Origin: Phaeosaccion multiseriatum
Taxonomy: Eukaryota > Ochrophyta, other classes
Length of the DNA stretch: 64,000 bases
Assembly: GCA_965112735.1 (NCBI GenBank)
Contig: OZ218961.1
Span: forward strand, 2,480,001 to 2,544,000
Direction: 5' to 3'
Positions 43,768 to 53,804 of this stretch are shown piece after piece. A program made the translations under genes and the position numbers. The notes beneath the pieces are model-generated. The model was not told where the DNA came from, did no database searches, and saw only the letters and a list, made by a program, of their open reading frames with translations. Every line of letters starts with the position of its first letter. Position 1 is the stretch's first letter.

Positions 43768-46700
43768 GCGGAGTGGGAGGGGGAGATAAGATACAGAAAA
43801 ATACAGCCGCGCAGCAAAGCAAGCAAGGGAAGGAAAGGAAAGGAAAGGAAAGGAAAGGAAAAGGAAAGGAAACGTCACTCACTCCCTCCTCACTCACTCA
43901 CTCACTCACCGATCCTCTGGCTGCTGCTGGGGCTTACCCCCTCTGCCTCCGCCCCCACCCCTGAAGCCGCGCTCACCGCTGCTGCTGTCGAGGTGTCGTC
44001 TCCCTCCTCTCCTCCTCCCCCTCCTCCTCCTCCTCCTCCTCCTCCTCCCACCACCTCTTCCTCTGCTTTTCGCCCTCCATCCGCCACAGCAGCAGCAGCC
44101 GCAGTAGCAGTTGGTGGTACGGTGGCAGCTGTGGATGACGATGATGCGTCGGAAGCATCTCTCATGCTGTAGGCTGCCTTCGCCATGGCAGCTGTCACGC
44201 ACGCACCCACACTGATGAGAGCGCTGGTGGTGCCGCCCGGGGTGCCTACGGTGCTGATGGCCGGCCCGTTGTTGCCTGCACTGGCCACAAAGACAATGCC
44301 ATGCTTATACACTACTTCCTCCGCCAGCTCGATGAAGTGACCGCTGCAGCAGTTGGTGATGTTTGTGGTGGGGAGGCAAGAAGAAGGGGGAGGAGGAGGA
44401 GGAGGAGGAGGAGGAGGAGGAGGAGGAGGAGGAGGAGGAGGAGGAGGAGGGGGGAGGAGGAGGAGGGGGAGGAGAGGGAAGAGGGAAGGATCGAGAGTTG
44501 ATGGGGCGAGTGAGCGAATTAAGTACGTACGTAAGTAAGGATTGAGTTAAAAAAGAGGGGGTAGGTAAGCGCCTGCACAGTATCCGACGTGTGTGTGGCG
44601 AGGGGGGGGGGGAGAAGTCACTCCCTCCCTCCCTCCACTCCCTCCCTCCCTCCCTCCCTCCCTCCCTCCCTCCCTCCCTCCTCCCTCCTTCCCTCCCTCC
44701 CCTCCCCTCCGTCCCTCCCTCCCTCCCTCCCTCCCTCCCTCCTCCCTCCTCCCCTCCCTCCCTCCCTCCCTCCCTCCCTCCCTCCCTCCCTCCCTCCTCC
44801 CTCCTTCCCTCCTCCCTCCCCTTCCTCCCTCCTTCCCTCCCCTCCCTCCCCTCCTTCCCTCCCTCCCTCGCTCCTCCCTCCCTCCTTCCCTCCCTCCTCC
44901 CTCCCTCCTTCCCTCCCTTCCCTCCCTCCCCTCCTTCCCTCCCTCCCTCCCTCCCCCCCCCACCCACCTGTTGCACAAAGCCGCCGCCTCTCCGTAGCTC
45001 ATATTAATGATATCAACCTTCTGTCGAACCGCCTCAATCAATGCTCTCGTCAAGCCTGGGCCCGTCTCCATGGAGCCCAAGCGGTGATCCCCAATCTTTA
45101 GTGACACGATTTGGGCACCCGGAGCAACCCCATTGTACTCCGGAGCCTCAGGGTGGTGGGCAGATACAATCCCAGCGACGTGGGTGCCGTGTGCGCCTGG
45201 TGTGTGTGTGGGGTGGGGAGGGAAGGGAGGGAGGGTGGTGGCGGAGGGTGGAGGGAGGGAGGGAGGGAGGGAGGGAGGGAATGACTGACTGACAACACGT
45301 ACTGACTGAGTGATTGACTGAGTGGCTGACAGACTGACTGACACCAGGTACTGACTGACTGACACCAGGTACTGACTGACTGACTGACCGACACCAGGTA
45401 CTGACTGACACCAGGTACTGACTGACTGACTGACTGACTGACACCAGGCACTGACTGACACCAGGTACTGACTGACTGACATCAGGTACTGACTGACTGA
45501 CTGACTGACTAACACCAGGTATTGACTGACTGACACCAGGCACTGACTGACACCAGGCACTGACTGACACCAGGTACTGACTGACTGACATCAGGTACTG
45601 ACTGACTGACTGACTGACTAACACCAGGTACTGATTGACTGACACCAGGCACTGACTGACTGACACCAGGTATTGACTGACTGACTGACTGACTGACACC
45701 AGGCACTGACTGACTGACACCAGGCACGCACTGACTGACTGACTGACTGACACCAGGTATTGACTGACCCCAGGCACTGACTCACTGACACCAGGTACTG
45801 ACTGACTGACACCAGGTATTGACTGACTGACACCAGGCACTGACTGACTGACACCAGGTATTGACTGACTGACTGACTGACTGACTGACTGACTGACTGA
45901 CTGACTGACTGACACCAGGTATTGACTGCCTCCATACCTGCGTCGGTGACGATGCTCAACACTTCCCCCTGTGGACACAACACAACAAGGGCCGCGATTA
46001 CAATGGAGGGGGGGTGTTAATATGTTCATTATATATATATATATATATGCTCGTGTGAGAGGCAGAGAGAGGCATGCAAGCGGACGCCCCCCCACCCCAC
46101 CCTCCTCCTCCTCCTCCTCCTCCTCCTCCTCCTCCTCCTCCTCCCTCCTCCTCCCCCCCCCCCCGCCTCTCATCCCCGCCCCCATCCCTCCATCCCCGCC
46201 AACCCCTCCTTTTCCTCTTCTTCATCCTCCTCCTCCTCCTCCTCCTCCTCCTCCTCCTCCTCTTTCCTCCTCACCTCTTCGTAGATGTGCACCCCGAAGT
46301 TAAGGTTATCAAGCTTAGTCAGGGGCCTGTACTGCCTCTGCAGGTCGAAGTCACACATTGCCTCACATTCAGAGAGGTCGCCGCTCTCTTGGGTATCCAC
46401 AGCCGCCCACCAGGTACCCAATTTCTGGGGAGTGGAGAGGGGAGAAGGGAGGGACGGACGGACGGACGGAGGGAGGTAGGGGAGGGATGAGGAATAGTGT
46501 GGACAAAAGTAGTCACAGGAATGCCTCTCCTCTCCTCTCCCTCTCATTCTATGTACCCCCTCCTCCCGCCCCCCCTTCCCCCCCTCTCTTTGTGTCTTCT
46601 GTCTTACCTTCTTCTTTGTCTTCTTGGTCACATCCTTCTCCCCGTCCTTCTCCTCCTTCTCCGTCCCCTCCTCTCCCTTCTCTTCGTCCTCCCCGTCCGC

Positions 46701-47378
46701 ATCCCCCCCTCCTTCCGACGACCCCACCGCCGCCGCCGTCGCCGCCGCCGATGCTTCCTCCTTCAGCCCCTCCACTACCACCTCGCCCTCCTCTCCGTCG
46801 TTCCACACCACACAGTCAAAGATATACCCTGGGTCGGTATAGTCCTTCGCCGCCTGCTGAAGTTGCGCCAAACGCTCCTCAAGATCAGTAGTGATCTTCT
46901 TGTGCTCTCTCACCGCCAGAGCCTCCCTCGCCGCCGCTGATACCTTGTCGGTAGCAGCAGCAGCAGCAGCAGCAGTTGGTGATACACTCTGAATAGAGAC
47001 CTGTACATCGCTAGTGGCAGTTACAGCCCCCTTGGCGGCCTCAGCATCAGCATCAGCCTCTGCCGACGAAGAAGAAGCAGCCACCACGGAAGAATCAGTA
47101 GAAGGAGAAGCACCAACTCCAATGGCGGTGGCGGTGGCGGTGGTGGTGGTGGCAGCGGTGGGGTCCTTACTCCTGTGAGCTGCGAGGGTCCGCTGTAGCT
47201 CGGCTTCCGTGCGAAGGTGGACCTTGTTCCACTCCTTGCGCCTCTCCTTCTTGACTCGGGCGGGGAGGCGAGAAGGGTACAGTGCATAAGCCTCTTTCAA
47301 GCCCACACGCCACTCGCCACTGGGGTTGTTCCTGGGGTTGGAGGCGGGGTGGAGGGGAGAGGGAGGGGGAGGGGAGGG

Positions 47379-47429
<51 letters not shown>

Positions 47430-49141
47430 CGGAGATGGGGAAACACACAAACAGAAGATCGTCGGGGGAAAGAGGGGCGATGGATGAATGAGAGGGAGAA
47501 AGGCTGGATCCAGAATAGCTGGGTGCGAGAGCAGGAGCAGCAGTGGATAGCAGTGGATGGATGAGTGAAACATTTGAGATGAGCTGAGTAGCCCGTCGGC
47601 CTTGTATAAAAAGAATCGACAGGTGCTTTTAGTTCGGACCAGATTGACCCTCGAAATTTGAGCTTCATGGTCAGGTGGCTCTGGCGCAAGGCTACTTTTG
47701 TGCACATAAAGAAAGAAGGGGGTTAAATAAATCCATAACTACTCAAAAACCATTATAAAAACAATAATGTTCGTGCGTGGGAGGGAGCATGCGTGCGTGC
47801 ATGCACACCCTACACCCATACACCTACACACACCAATATGCAGATGCACAGTTACACACAAATACGCAGATGCACAGTTACACAAATACGCAGATGCACA
47901 GTTACACAAATACGCAGATGCACAGTTACACAAATACGCAGATGCACAGTTACACAAATACGCAGATGCACAGTTACACAAATACGCAGATGCACAGTTA
48001 CACAAATACGCAGATGCACAGTTACACAAATACGCAGATGCACAGTTACACAAATACGCAGATGCACAGTTACACAAATACGCAGATGCACAGTTACACA
48101 AATACGCAGATGCACAGTTACACAAATACGCAGATTCACAGTTACACAAATACGCAGATGCACAGCTACACAAATACGCAGATGCACAGTTACACAAATA
48201 CGCAGATGCACAGTTACACACCATTCGGGATTGAGCGTGAGGGTCCTCCCCGAGAGGCCCTTGATGGTCCTCTTGCCGGTCTTCGCGTCCACCTTCACAT
48301 CCGCTTCCTTGACGACAGTGCTCATATCCACGTCTCCGGAGCCTGTACAGTCCACAATGTTCACCACCTGCATATGAGGGGAGGGAGGGAGGGAGGGAGG
48401 GATGGATGGATGGATTGCAGTGGATGAGAAAGCGCTTCGACACTAGGGGTTCAATATATGTTGGTTAGACTTAGAGAACCACGCAGGCCCATCACTATTT
48501 ATCACACCCACACCCACCCACACACCTACAAACATATGCACAACATCCGCCCACCCACCCACACCCGCAGCCACACCCACTCCTACTCTGGGCTCAAAAC
48601 ACTATTATCACACACCTTGGGTCTCCCATCTGGGCACTGCTGTAACCCAATCGCACCAGGATCTACGCCTGTGTCCAAGATTGCAACCTTGATGCCTTTG
48701 GTGGGAGTGGGTGGGGGGAAGGGGAAGGGTGTGTGTAATGAGGAACGATGAGGAGGAGGAGGAGGAGGAGGAGGAGGAGGAGGAGGAGGAGGAGGAGGAG
48801 GAGGAGGAGGAGGAGGAGGAGGAGGAGGAGGAGGAGGAGGAGGAGGAGGAGGAGGAGGAGGAGGAGGAGGAGGAGGAAGAGGAGGAGGAGGAAAACTAAA
48901 TTCATTCCCCACCTGTTCCATCGAAGTCCGGATACTTGCGCAGGAATGCTTCCGCCTGTGAGAAGAGGAGAGAGAGGAGAAGGGAGGAAGAGCAGGGAAA
49001 AGGAGGAGAAATAAAAACCAGGCCATCAATTGCAACCCGCACCTTTCCCCCCAACAAACTGACCTGCGTGACGTCCTTGGGCAATATGCCTCTCGCGTAC
49101 TCCTTCCGCTGCTCATCTACGTGCACGTCCGCACTCGCCAT
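35331..49141 (-). CDS. TPP2: tripeptidyl-peptidase II (giant subtilisin-family exopeptidase)
   Basis: Removes N-terminal tripeptides from proteasome products in the cytosol. Minus-strand exons: 49141-49064, 48955-48913, 48695-48616, 48367-48222, 47331-46608, 46424-46275, 45968-45938, 45196-44968, 44343-43910, 43700-43585, 43054-42922, 42760-42657, 42223-42131, 41784-41375, 41108-40960, 40293-40153, 39945-39734, 39468-39358, 39021-38516, 38331-38265, 37929-37774, 37363-37298, 37159-37058, 36853-36311, 36098-36020, 35380-35331. All 26 exons keep phase: 1650 aa against about 1250 in human; Ala/Glu/Ser-rich inserts explain the excess. Catalytic triad: Asp48 ([11 protein letters not shown]), His420 (AHGTHVAG), Ser683 ([10 protein letters not shown]), with oxyanion Asn in SAGNNGP (518-519). 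The C-terminal part follows TPP II throughout ([39 protein letters not shown]). ATG 49141 gives a start like that of the human enzyme. An in-frame ATG at 49357 would add 72 residues with a hydrophobic segment (AVFFLLSSCFSG), possibly a targeting peptide. Exon 7 is 31 nt. Confidence 0.95.
35447..35911 (+). repeat. (GGA)n and (GGGA)n arrays in TPP2 last intron
   Basis: GGA units to about 35495, then GGGA units with variants to about 35911. On the TPP2 coding strand this is a CCCT/CCT pyrimidine tract leading to the acceptor at 35381. Confidence 0.95.
36098..36115 (+). repeat. dispersed motif copy forming a TPP2 splice acceptor
   Basis: On the coding strand TGTATCACCAACAG ends exactly at the acceptor of exon 25. 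A related copy ends at the acceptor of exon 9 (ATCACCAACTGCTGCAG, 44344-44361), and others lie shortly upstream of acceptors at 36867-36882 and 37953-37967. Confidence 0.75.
37381..37571 (+). repeat. (GAGT)n tetranucleotide array in TPP2 intron 21
   Basis: GAGT/GAGA units between TPP2 exons 37929-37774 and 37363-37298. A poly-A-rich stretch follows at 37615-37690. Confidence 0.95.
37976..38264 (+). repeat. (GGGT)n and (CACT)n arrays in TPP2 intron 20
   Basis: GGGT units at about 37976-38018 and CACT units at about 38095-38264, the latter abutting the donor of exon 20 (GTGAGTGAGTGAG on the coding strand). The donor hexamer is thus itself part of a tetranucleotide array. Confidence 0.9.
38431..38502 (+). 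repeat. (CATA)n microsatellite in TPP2 intron 19
   Basis: ATACATAC-type units with a few GCATG interruptions, directly after the donor at 38515 on the coding strand. Confidence 0.9.
40037..40112 (+). repeat. (GGGA)n array in TPP2 intron 16
   Basis: About 19 GGGA units; on the coding strand CCCT units upstream of the acceptor at 39946. Confidence 0.95.
40294..40959. other. TPP2 intron 15, atypical unique sequence
   Basis: Unlike the other introns this one holds about 300 bp (40500-40800) of mixed, repeat-free sequence including poly-A runs and a CCCGGGAGG segment, between purine tracts at 40317-40440 and the exon at 40960. I recognise no gene, TE or small RNA in it. Confidence 0.35.
41153..41347 (+). 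repeat. (GA)n-rich tract in TPP2 intron 14
   Basis: GA dinucleotides with AAAGA variants; a TC-type pyrimidine tract on the coding strand, spanning most of the intron 41109-41374. Confidence 0.9.
42236..42392 (+). repeat. ATGGCAGTGG decamer-like repeat in TPP2 intron 12
   Basis: Degenerate tandem units of GGATGGCAGTGGATGG type. The complementary form (CCATCCACTGCC) is found again at 43513-43565 and 33665-33735. Confidence 0.85.
43083..43372 (+). repeat. about 125-bp imperfect tandem duplication in TPP2 intron 10
   Basis: The segment from about 43150 to 43235 (GGGGGAGGTCCGAAGGTGAT, AAAAGCATACGGGTATG, GGCATATGGGAAAGGTTGGG) recurs at about 43278-43365 with few changes, with a degenerate half copy upstream. 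It is embedded in the intron 43055-43584. Confidence 0.85.
44387..44966 (+). repeat. (GGA)n then (CCCT)n arrays filling TPP2 intron 8
   Basis: GGA units at 44387-44500 and CCCT units at 44622-44960. On the coding strand the intron starts GTGGGTGGGGG, continues as (GGGA)n after the donor (44967), and ends as (CCT)n before the acceptor (44344). Confidence 0.95.
45285..45925 (+). repeat. CTGACTGACACCAGGTA minisatellite in TPP2 intron 7
   Basis: About 640 bp of units made from CTGA tetramers alternating with CACCAGGTA/CACCAGGCA, with variable numbers of CTGA per unit. The long VSQSVS open frame on the minus strand is an artefact of this repeat. Confidence 0.95.
46955..46987 (+). repeat. (CAG)n plus dispersed motif in TPP2 exon 5
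   Basis: CAG units followed by CAGTTGGTGATACAC, read on the coding strand as V-S-P-T-poly-Ala inside a region that has no counterpart in human TPP II. Confidence 0.85.
47835..48220 (+). repeat. 24-bp minisatellite in TPP2 intron 4
   Basis: About 15-16 copies of a 24-bp unit (ACACAAATACGCAGATGCAC followed by AGTT), nearly identical apart from single substitutions such as GATTCAC. It abuts the donor of exon 4 (GTGTGTAACTG on the coding strand). Because 24 is a multiple of three, open frames run through it on both strands; none joins a recognisable protein. Confidence 0.97.
48748..48893 (+). repeat. (GAG)n array in TPP2 intron 2
   Basis: About 48 GAG units. On the coding strand a (CTC)n tract fills the intron 48696-48912 after the donor. 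Confidence 0.97.
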
Positions 49142-50032
49142 GACTCTGAGCGATCCGAAGCGCGTCTGCTTCCCGAGGGTGGTGGAGCGATGGGAGCGAC
49201 TGAGCGAGGCTCGGGGAGAGTCGGTGAGGAAGGATCGACTTCCGGAGAAGCAACTGCTAAGGAGAAAGAAGACTGCGCCAGAGGACACAGCCCGCGACGA
49301 AGACAGTAATCCCTTCCTTCGCTCTGCGGTCCTTTGCGTCGCAAACAGCAACGGCATAGACCAAGGACGCACAAACGGATATCACGAACAAACAAACGCA
49401 GCGCTATGATTCATCGGATTCGATGGCAGTCGATGGTGGACGTTTCGGAAAATCGAAAACTGTGTAACGTCTTCTTGTTCTGCTACCCCTGCCAGGCTCT
49501 ACGGTGTCGTTCCACTTGCCGCCATCCTAATCAGGGAGTTGTAGTGAGAGTATTCTAATAGCATCCCACGCGAGAGGAAGGGCAGGAGAGTATGGGAACC
49601 AGAGTCCGTAGTACTGAGTGAGGGAAGGAGAAGGAGAGAGGGGGCAAGCCTTCGACATAGGCGACGTCCTGCATCATCACAACGCACCCAGCGTAGGGAG
49701 TCAGAGAGAGGAAGGTAGGGACAGGGTACACCAGGAGAGGGGGCTGCTACACAAGTATGGGGGGAAGAATAGAAAGCTTGAGGAAGCCAAAAGGAAACAG
49801 AAAAGGAGGGGGGAGGACGCAGCTAGCGCATGGAGTGTATCGTGTAGGGCATCAGAGGGGTGAGAAGGTCATACACACCCGTGCCTCTCAAACACGGCCC
49901 TGTGCGTGAAGTTAGAGTGACTTCGTAGTACGATAACCCCTTGCCTTTCGTTTCGTTGTCCTTCCAATCTGCAGACTGCACTCTGATCAATCACGGTCGA
50001 TAGGGACGTGAGAGCTCAAACAGCTGCCCGCG
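49142..50032. promoter_or_regulatory. divergent 5' region, TPP2 / GH128-TOS1-WSC gene
   Basis: About 890 bp between the two start codons, mostly unique. If TPP2 starts at ATG 49357 the spacer shrinks to about 675 bp. No additional gene is recognised. Confidence 0.45.
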
Positions 50033-53000
50033 ATGGTGTCTTTTGCTGGGGCAAGCATGGCCATGGGAGGCAGCTTCCTCCTGCTCCAGCTCATGGCAGG
50101 AGGTGTAAACGCATTCAACTGTGGCACTACCCAATACGCCTCGACCACCATCTGGGGTGAGTGTGTGTGCGCAGAGCACGTAGGAGAGCAGGGATGATAC
50201 TGTCGTCGCACGAGGGGCGGAGCACCAGTCCCAACCCCTGCAAGAGGGAGGATGAACCCGACTGGGGGCGGTGTTTCTATTTCGACTCTCTTGGTGGTGG
50301 TGAAGAAAATCTCATGCCGACACGCGCCTCCCATACCCGCACGTCAAAGCTGACAGAAACATGCACAGCGAGCACACCTCTTACCACCAAAGGCTCTCGC
50401 AACCCCCCTCCTCCTCCTCCTCCTCCTCCTCCTCCTCCTCCTCCTCCTCCTCCTCCTCCTCCTCCTCCTCCTCCTCCTCCTCCTCCTCCTCCTCCTCCTC
50501 CTCCTCCTCCTCCTCCTCCTCCTCCTCCTCCTCCTCCTCCTCCTCCTCCTCCTCCTCCTCCTCCTCCTCCTCCTCCTCCTCCTCCTCCTCCGTCTCCTCC
50601 TCCCCCTCCTCCTCCTCATCCTCCTCCTCCTCCTCCTCATCCTCCTCCTCCTCCTCCTCTAGGCGCGTCGGTCCTTGACCCGGGTCTTCACTCCGGCTTC
50701 CCTGCGCGAGACGACACGGCTGTAATCGCCTACAGCGAGGAGCACTGCACACAAATGTGCTGCGAGCACACCACCTGCTACGGCGCCGTGTTCGACCTGT
50801 GGGAGTCCATCTGCTATCTCAAAGCGGAAACCGGAGTGGGGTCCATTCAAAACAATGTCGCCCGTTACAATACGGCCGTCATTGACTACCGAGTGGGAGG
50901 CCCGGACTCCGACCTGTTCCCAACGGAGCCCGTCCTCGTTCACAACAAAAAGGGTGTGGCTTACACCTTCCCCTCTAGCGGCGACCTCGAGGCCCTGAGG
51001 CCCTCCGCCAATTGGTGGTATGATTGGAGTGGAGCCACCATGCGTGACGACGTGCGGGACGCGACCATCGCCATGGTAAGTCAGTGAACGCGTGCCCCTC
51101 CCTCTCTTGTGTGTGCTTACGTACGTACGGGATGGGATGGGATGGTGTACCGAGGGCAAAGGGCAGTAGCGGAATCAGCAGTCTAGAAAGGCCGGCCAAT
51201 ACGATGCCCCACACACACTCACCCACACGCACGCACACACGCACACACACACACACACACACACACCTACCTATACACACCCACTCATACCCACACGCAC
51301 GCACCCACACCCACACGCACCTACAGAACCTTGAATTCACCCCCATGGTGTGGGGCTCTCAGTCGGCGGCGTCGACCCAACAATGGATCCAAGCCGAGGC
51401 CCTCTCTGCTGCGGGCAACATGGAGTACCTTCTCCTCTACAACGAGCCAAACTTTCATGACCAGGCCTCGCTCACACCGGGGCAGGCAGCGTGGTTGTAT
51501 CAGCAGGCATCTGACATTGCCCAGCAATACGGCTTGAAGGTTAGAACGTAGTGAGCGGGTGGGGGTGAGGGTGAGGGTGACGGTGAGGGTGAGGGTGAGG
51601 GTGAGGGTGAGGTGAGGGTGAGGGTGATTTAGGAGCCACTCCGTCCTTCTGTCTCTACCTATGCTGCGCTCTTGTACTCTCTCCTCATTCCCTCTCTCTC
51701 TCTCTCTCTCACACACACACTCTCAGTCTCACACATACTTACTCACTCACTCTCACCTTCTCGCTCACCCTCTCCTCCTCCCACTCTTTCGCGCTTGCGC
51801 TCTGCTATCTCTCTCTCCTCCCGTGACTCTTGCCCCTCCCCTCTCTCTCTCTCTTGCTTACTCTCTCGCTACCCAACCGCCCCTTTCCCTGGGTCCGAAC
51901 GGTTGTGATGATAACGGATGGATGGCAACAGATGGTGTCTCCTGCCGTCGGCGAATGCCATTGGAACTGCCTTGATGATGACCCTATCCGTTGGCTTGAT
52001 GAGTTCTTTGCCGCGTGTGTGGGCTGCCACATTGACTACATTGCCATGCATGTATACGCTTGCGAGGTGAGAGAGAAGAGAGGGAGGGAGGGAGGGGGGG
52101 AGGGAGGGAGGGAGGGAGGGAGGGAGGGAGGGAGGGAGGGAGGGAGGGAGGGAGGGAGGGAGGGAGGGAGGGAGGGAGGGAGGGAACGGAGGAGAGGAAG
52201 GTGAGGAAGGAAGGAAGGAAGGAAGGAAGGGAGGGAGGAGAGAGGCAGGGCGTGGCCTCCAACTGATCTGCCCCCCCCCCCCTCCCCCTCTCCTTAAGGT
52301 TCAATATGTCAACAAACACATGACCAAATACCTGAAGTACGGTAAGCCCATTTGGGTCACCGAGTTCGCCTGTGGAGATCAGCCCAGCATGATGAATCCT
52401 GAAGGACAGGTATGTGTGTGTATTGGTGCTACAGGGGCGGGCGTAGTATGTCAACGGGTGTGTGTGTGTGTGTGTGGGTGGGTGCATGTGCGTGCTGATT
52501 GTGCTCAACACTTTTGGGCCACCCAATGCCGGGGCCTAATCCACCACTGACTGTTTGTGCCACCCACCCACCCACCCATTCATTGCCTTCATGTGCCCAC
52601 CTACCCATTGACTTATGTTACCCAAGGCCACCTTCATGAAGGAAGCGGTCAAGTACATGGAAATTCACCCCAACATTATGCGTTACGCCTGGTTCAGCGG
52701 TCGTACCAACCTCATCTCCGGCGCCAGTCTGTTGAACTCGGCGACGGGGTCCCTGAGCGACCTCGGTGTGCTGTACAACAGCCTCTATGCGCACTTGCAG
52801 CATGGTACCGAGGGCTACCGTGCCGCTGCCCCACTTGCGGTGGTGGCGAGCCCCAACCTGATCATTAGCAATCCCAACAACGTCCAAGGTAAGGGTAGGA
52901 AAGGGTATGATGTAGACAAGAAGGAAGTAGAAGGAAGAAGGGGGGGGAGCTTCCCCCTCCCCTCCTCCCTCCCACCCTCCATCCATCCCTCCCTCCCTCC

Positions 53001-53704
53001 CTCCCTCCCTCCCTCCCTCCCTCCCTCCCTCCCTCCCTCCCTCCCTCCCTCCCTCCCTCCCTCCCTCCCTCCCTCCCTCCCTCCCTCCTTCCCTCCATCC
53101 GTCCCTCCCTCCATCCGTCCCTCCTTCCCTCCCTCCCTCCCTCCCTCCCTCCCTCCCTCCCTCCCTCCCTCCCTCCCTCCTTCCCTCCTTCCCTCCTTCC
53201 CTCCCTCCCTCCCTCCCTCCCCCCCCTCCCTCCCCTCCCTTCCCCCTCTTCTCCAGTCTCCCCCACTCACTCCCCCACTCCAACCCCCCCTCCCCCTCCT
53301 TACTCATACCTCTCCTCCAACAGAGTCCAACCGAGCCCTTGCCGGCATTCGCAGCGCCTCGGGCCTCGAAGTCGACGCCCACGCGCATATCACCAACTCG
53401 GTTATGATCACAAATGTCGGAGGGACTGGAGCGTACGACAACGTCGTTGCCATCCAGGACGGAGGAAGCTCGCAGTGGTGGGAGTGCGGAAGGTCGTGGG
53501 GTGGATGTTATAAGCAAGAGAAGTGCGTTACCGGCAGCCTCGCACCTTTCAACGAAGAGGTTAGTGTGGCATATATATATACATATATACAACATATATA
53601 TATGTATGTACATATAATATATGTATGGAGTAGGGGAAGGGGGGGGGGGGAGTGGTGTGTGTGGTTTTTGTGTATGTGTGTGTACGTGTGCGTGGTGTGG
53701 TGTG

Positions 53705-53739
<35 letters not shown>

Positions 53740-53771
53740 TGCGTGTGTATACGTGTATTCATATATGTGTG

Positions 53772-53804
<33 letters not shown>

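Noticed and set aside
45148-46185. 345-codon VSQSVPGV repeat protein on the minus strand
   Set aside because: It is a translation of the CTGA/CACCAGGTA minisatellite within a TPP2 intron; real exons flank it in another phase.
47767-48443. Repeat protein (NCASAYLC / HKYADAQL units) and a CRISPR-like look of the 24-bp array
   Set aside because: The units are contiguous with no unique spacers, and the array lies in a TPP2 intron next to a valid donor. It is a minisatellite, not a CRISPR array or gene.
51559-51629. GGGTGAGGGTGAGG tract as an internal telomere repeat
   Set aside because: The unit is GTGAGG, not TTAGGG or TTTAGGG, and it follows a splice donor; an ordinary hexamer microsatellite.
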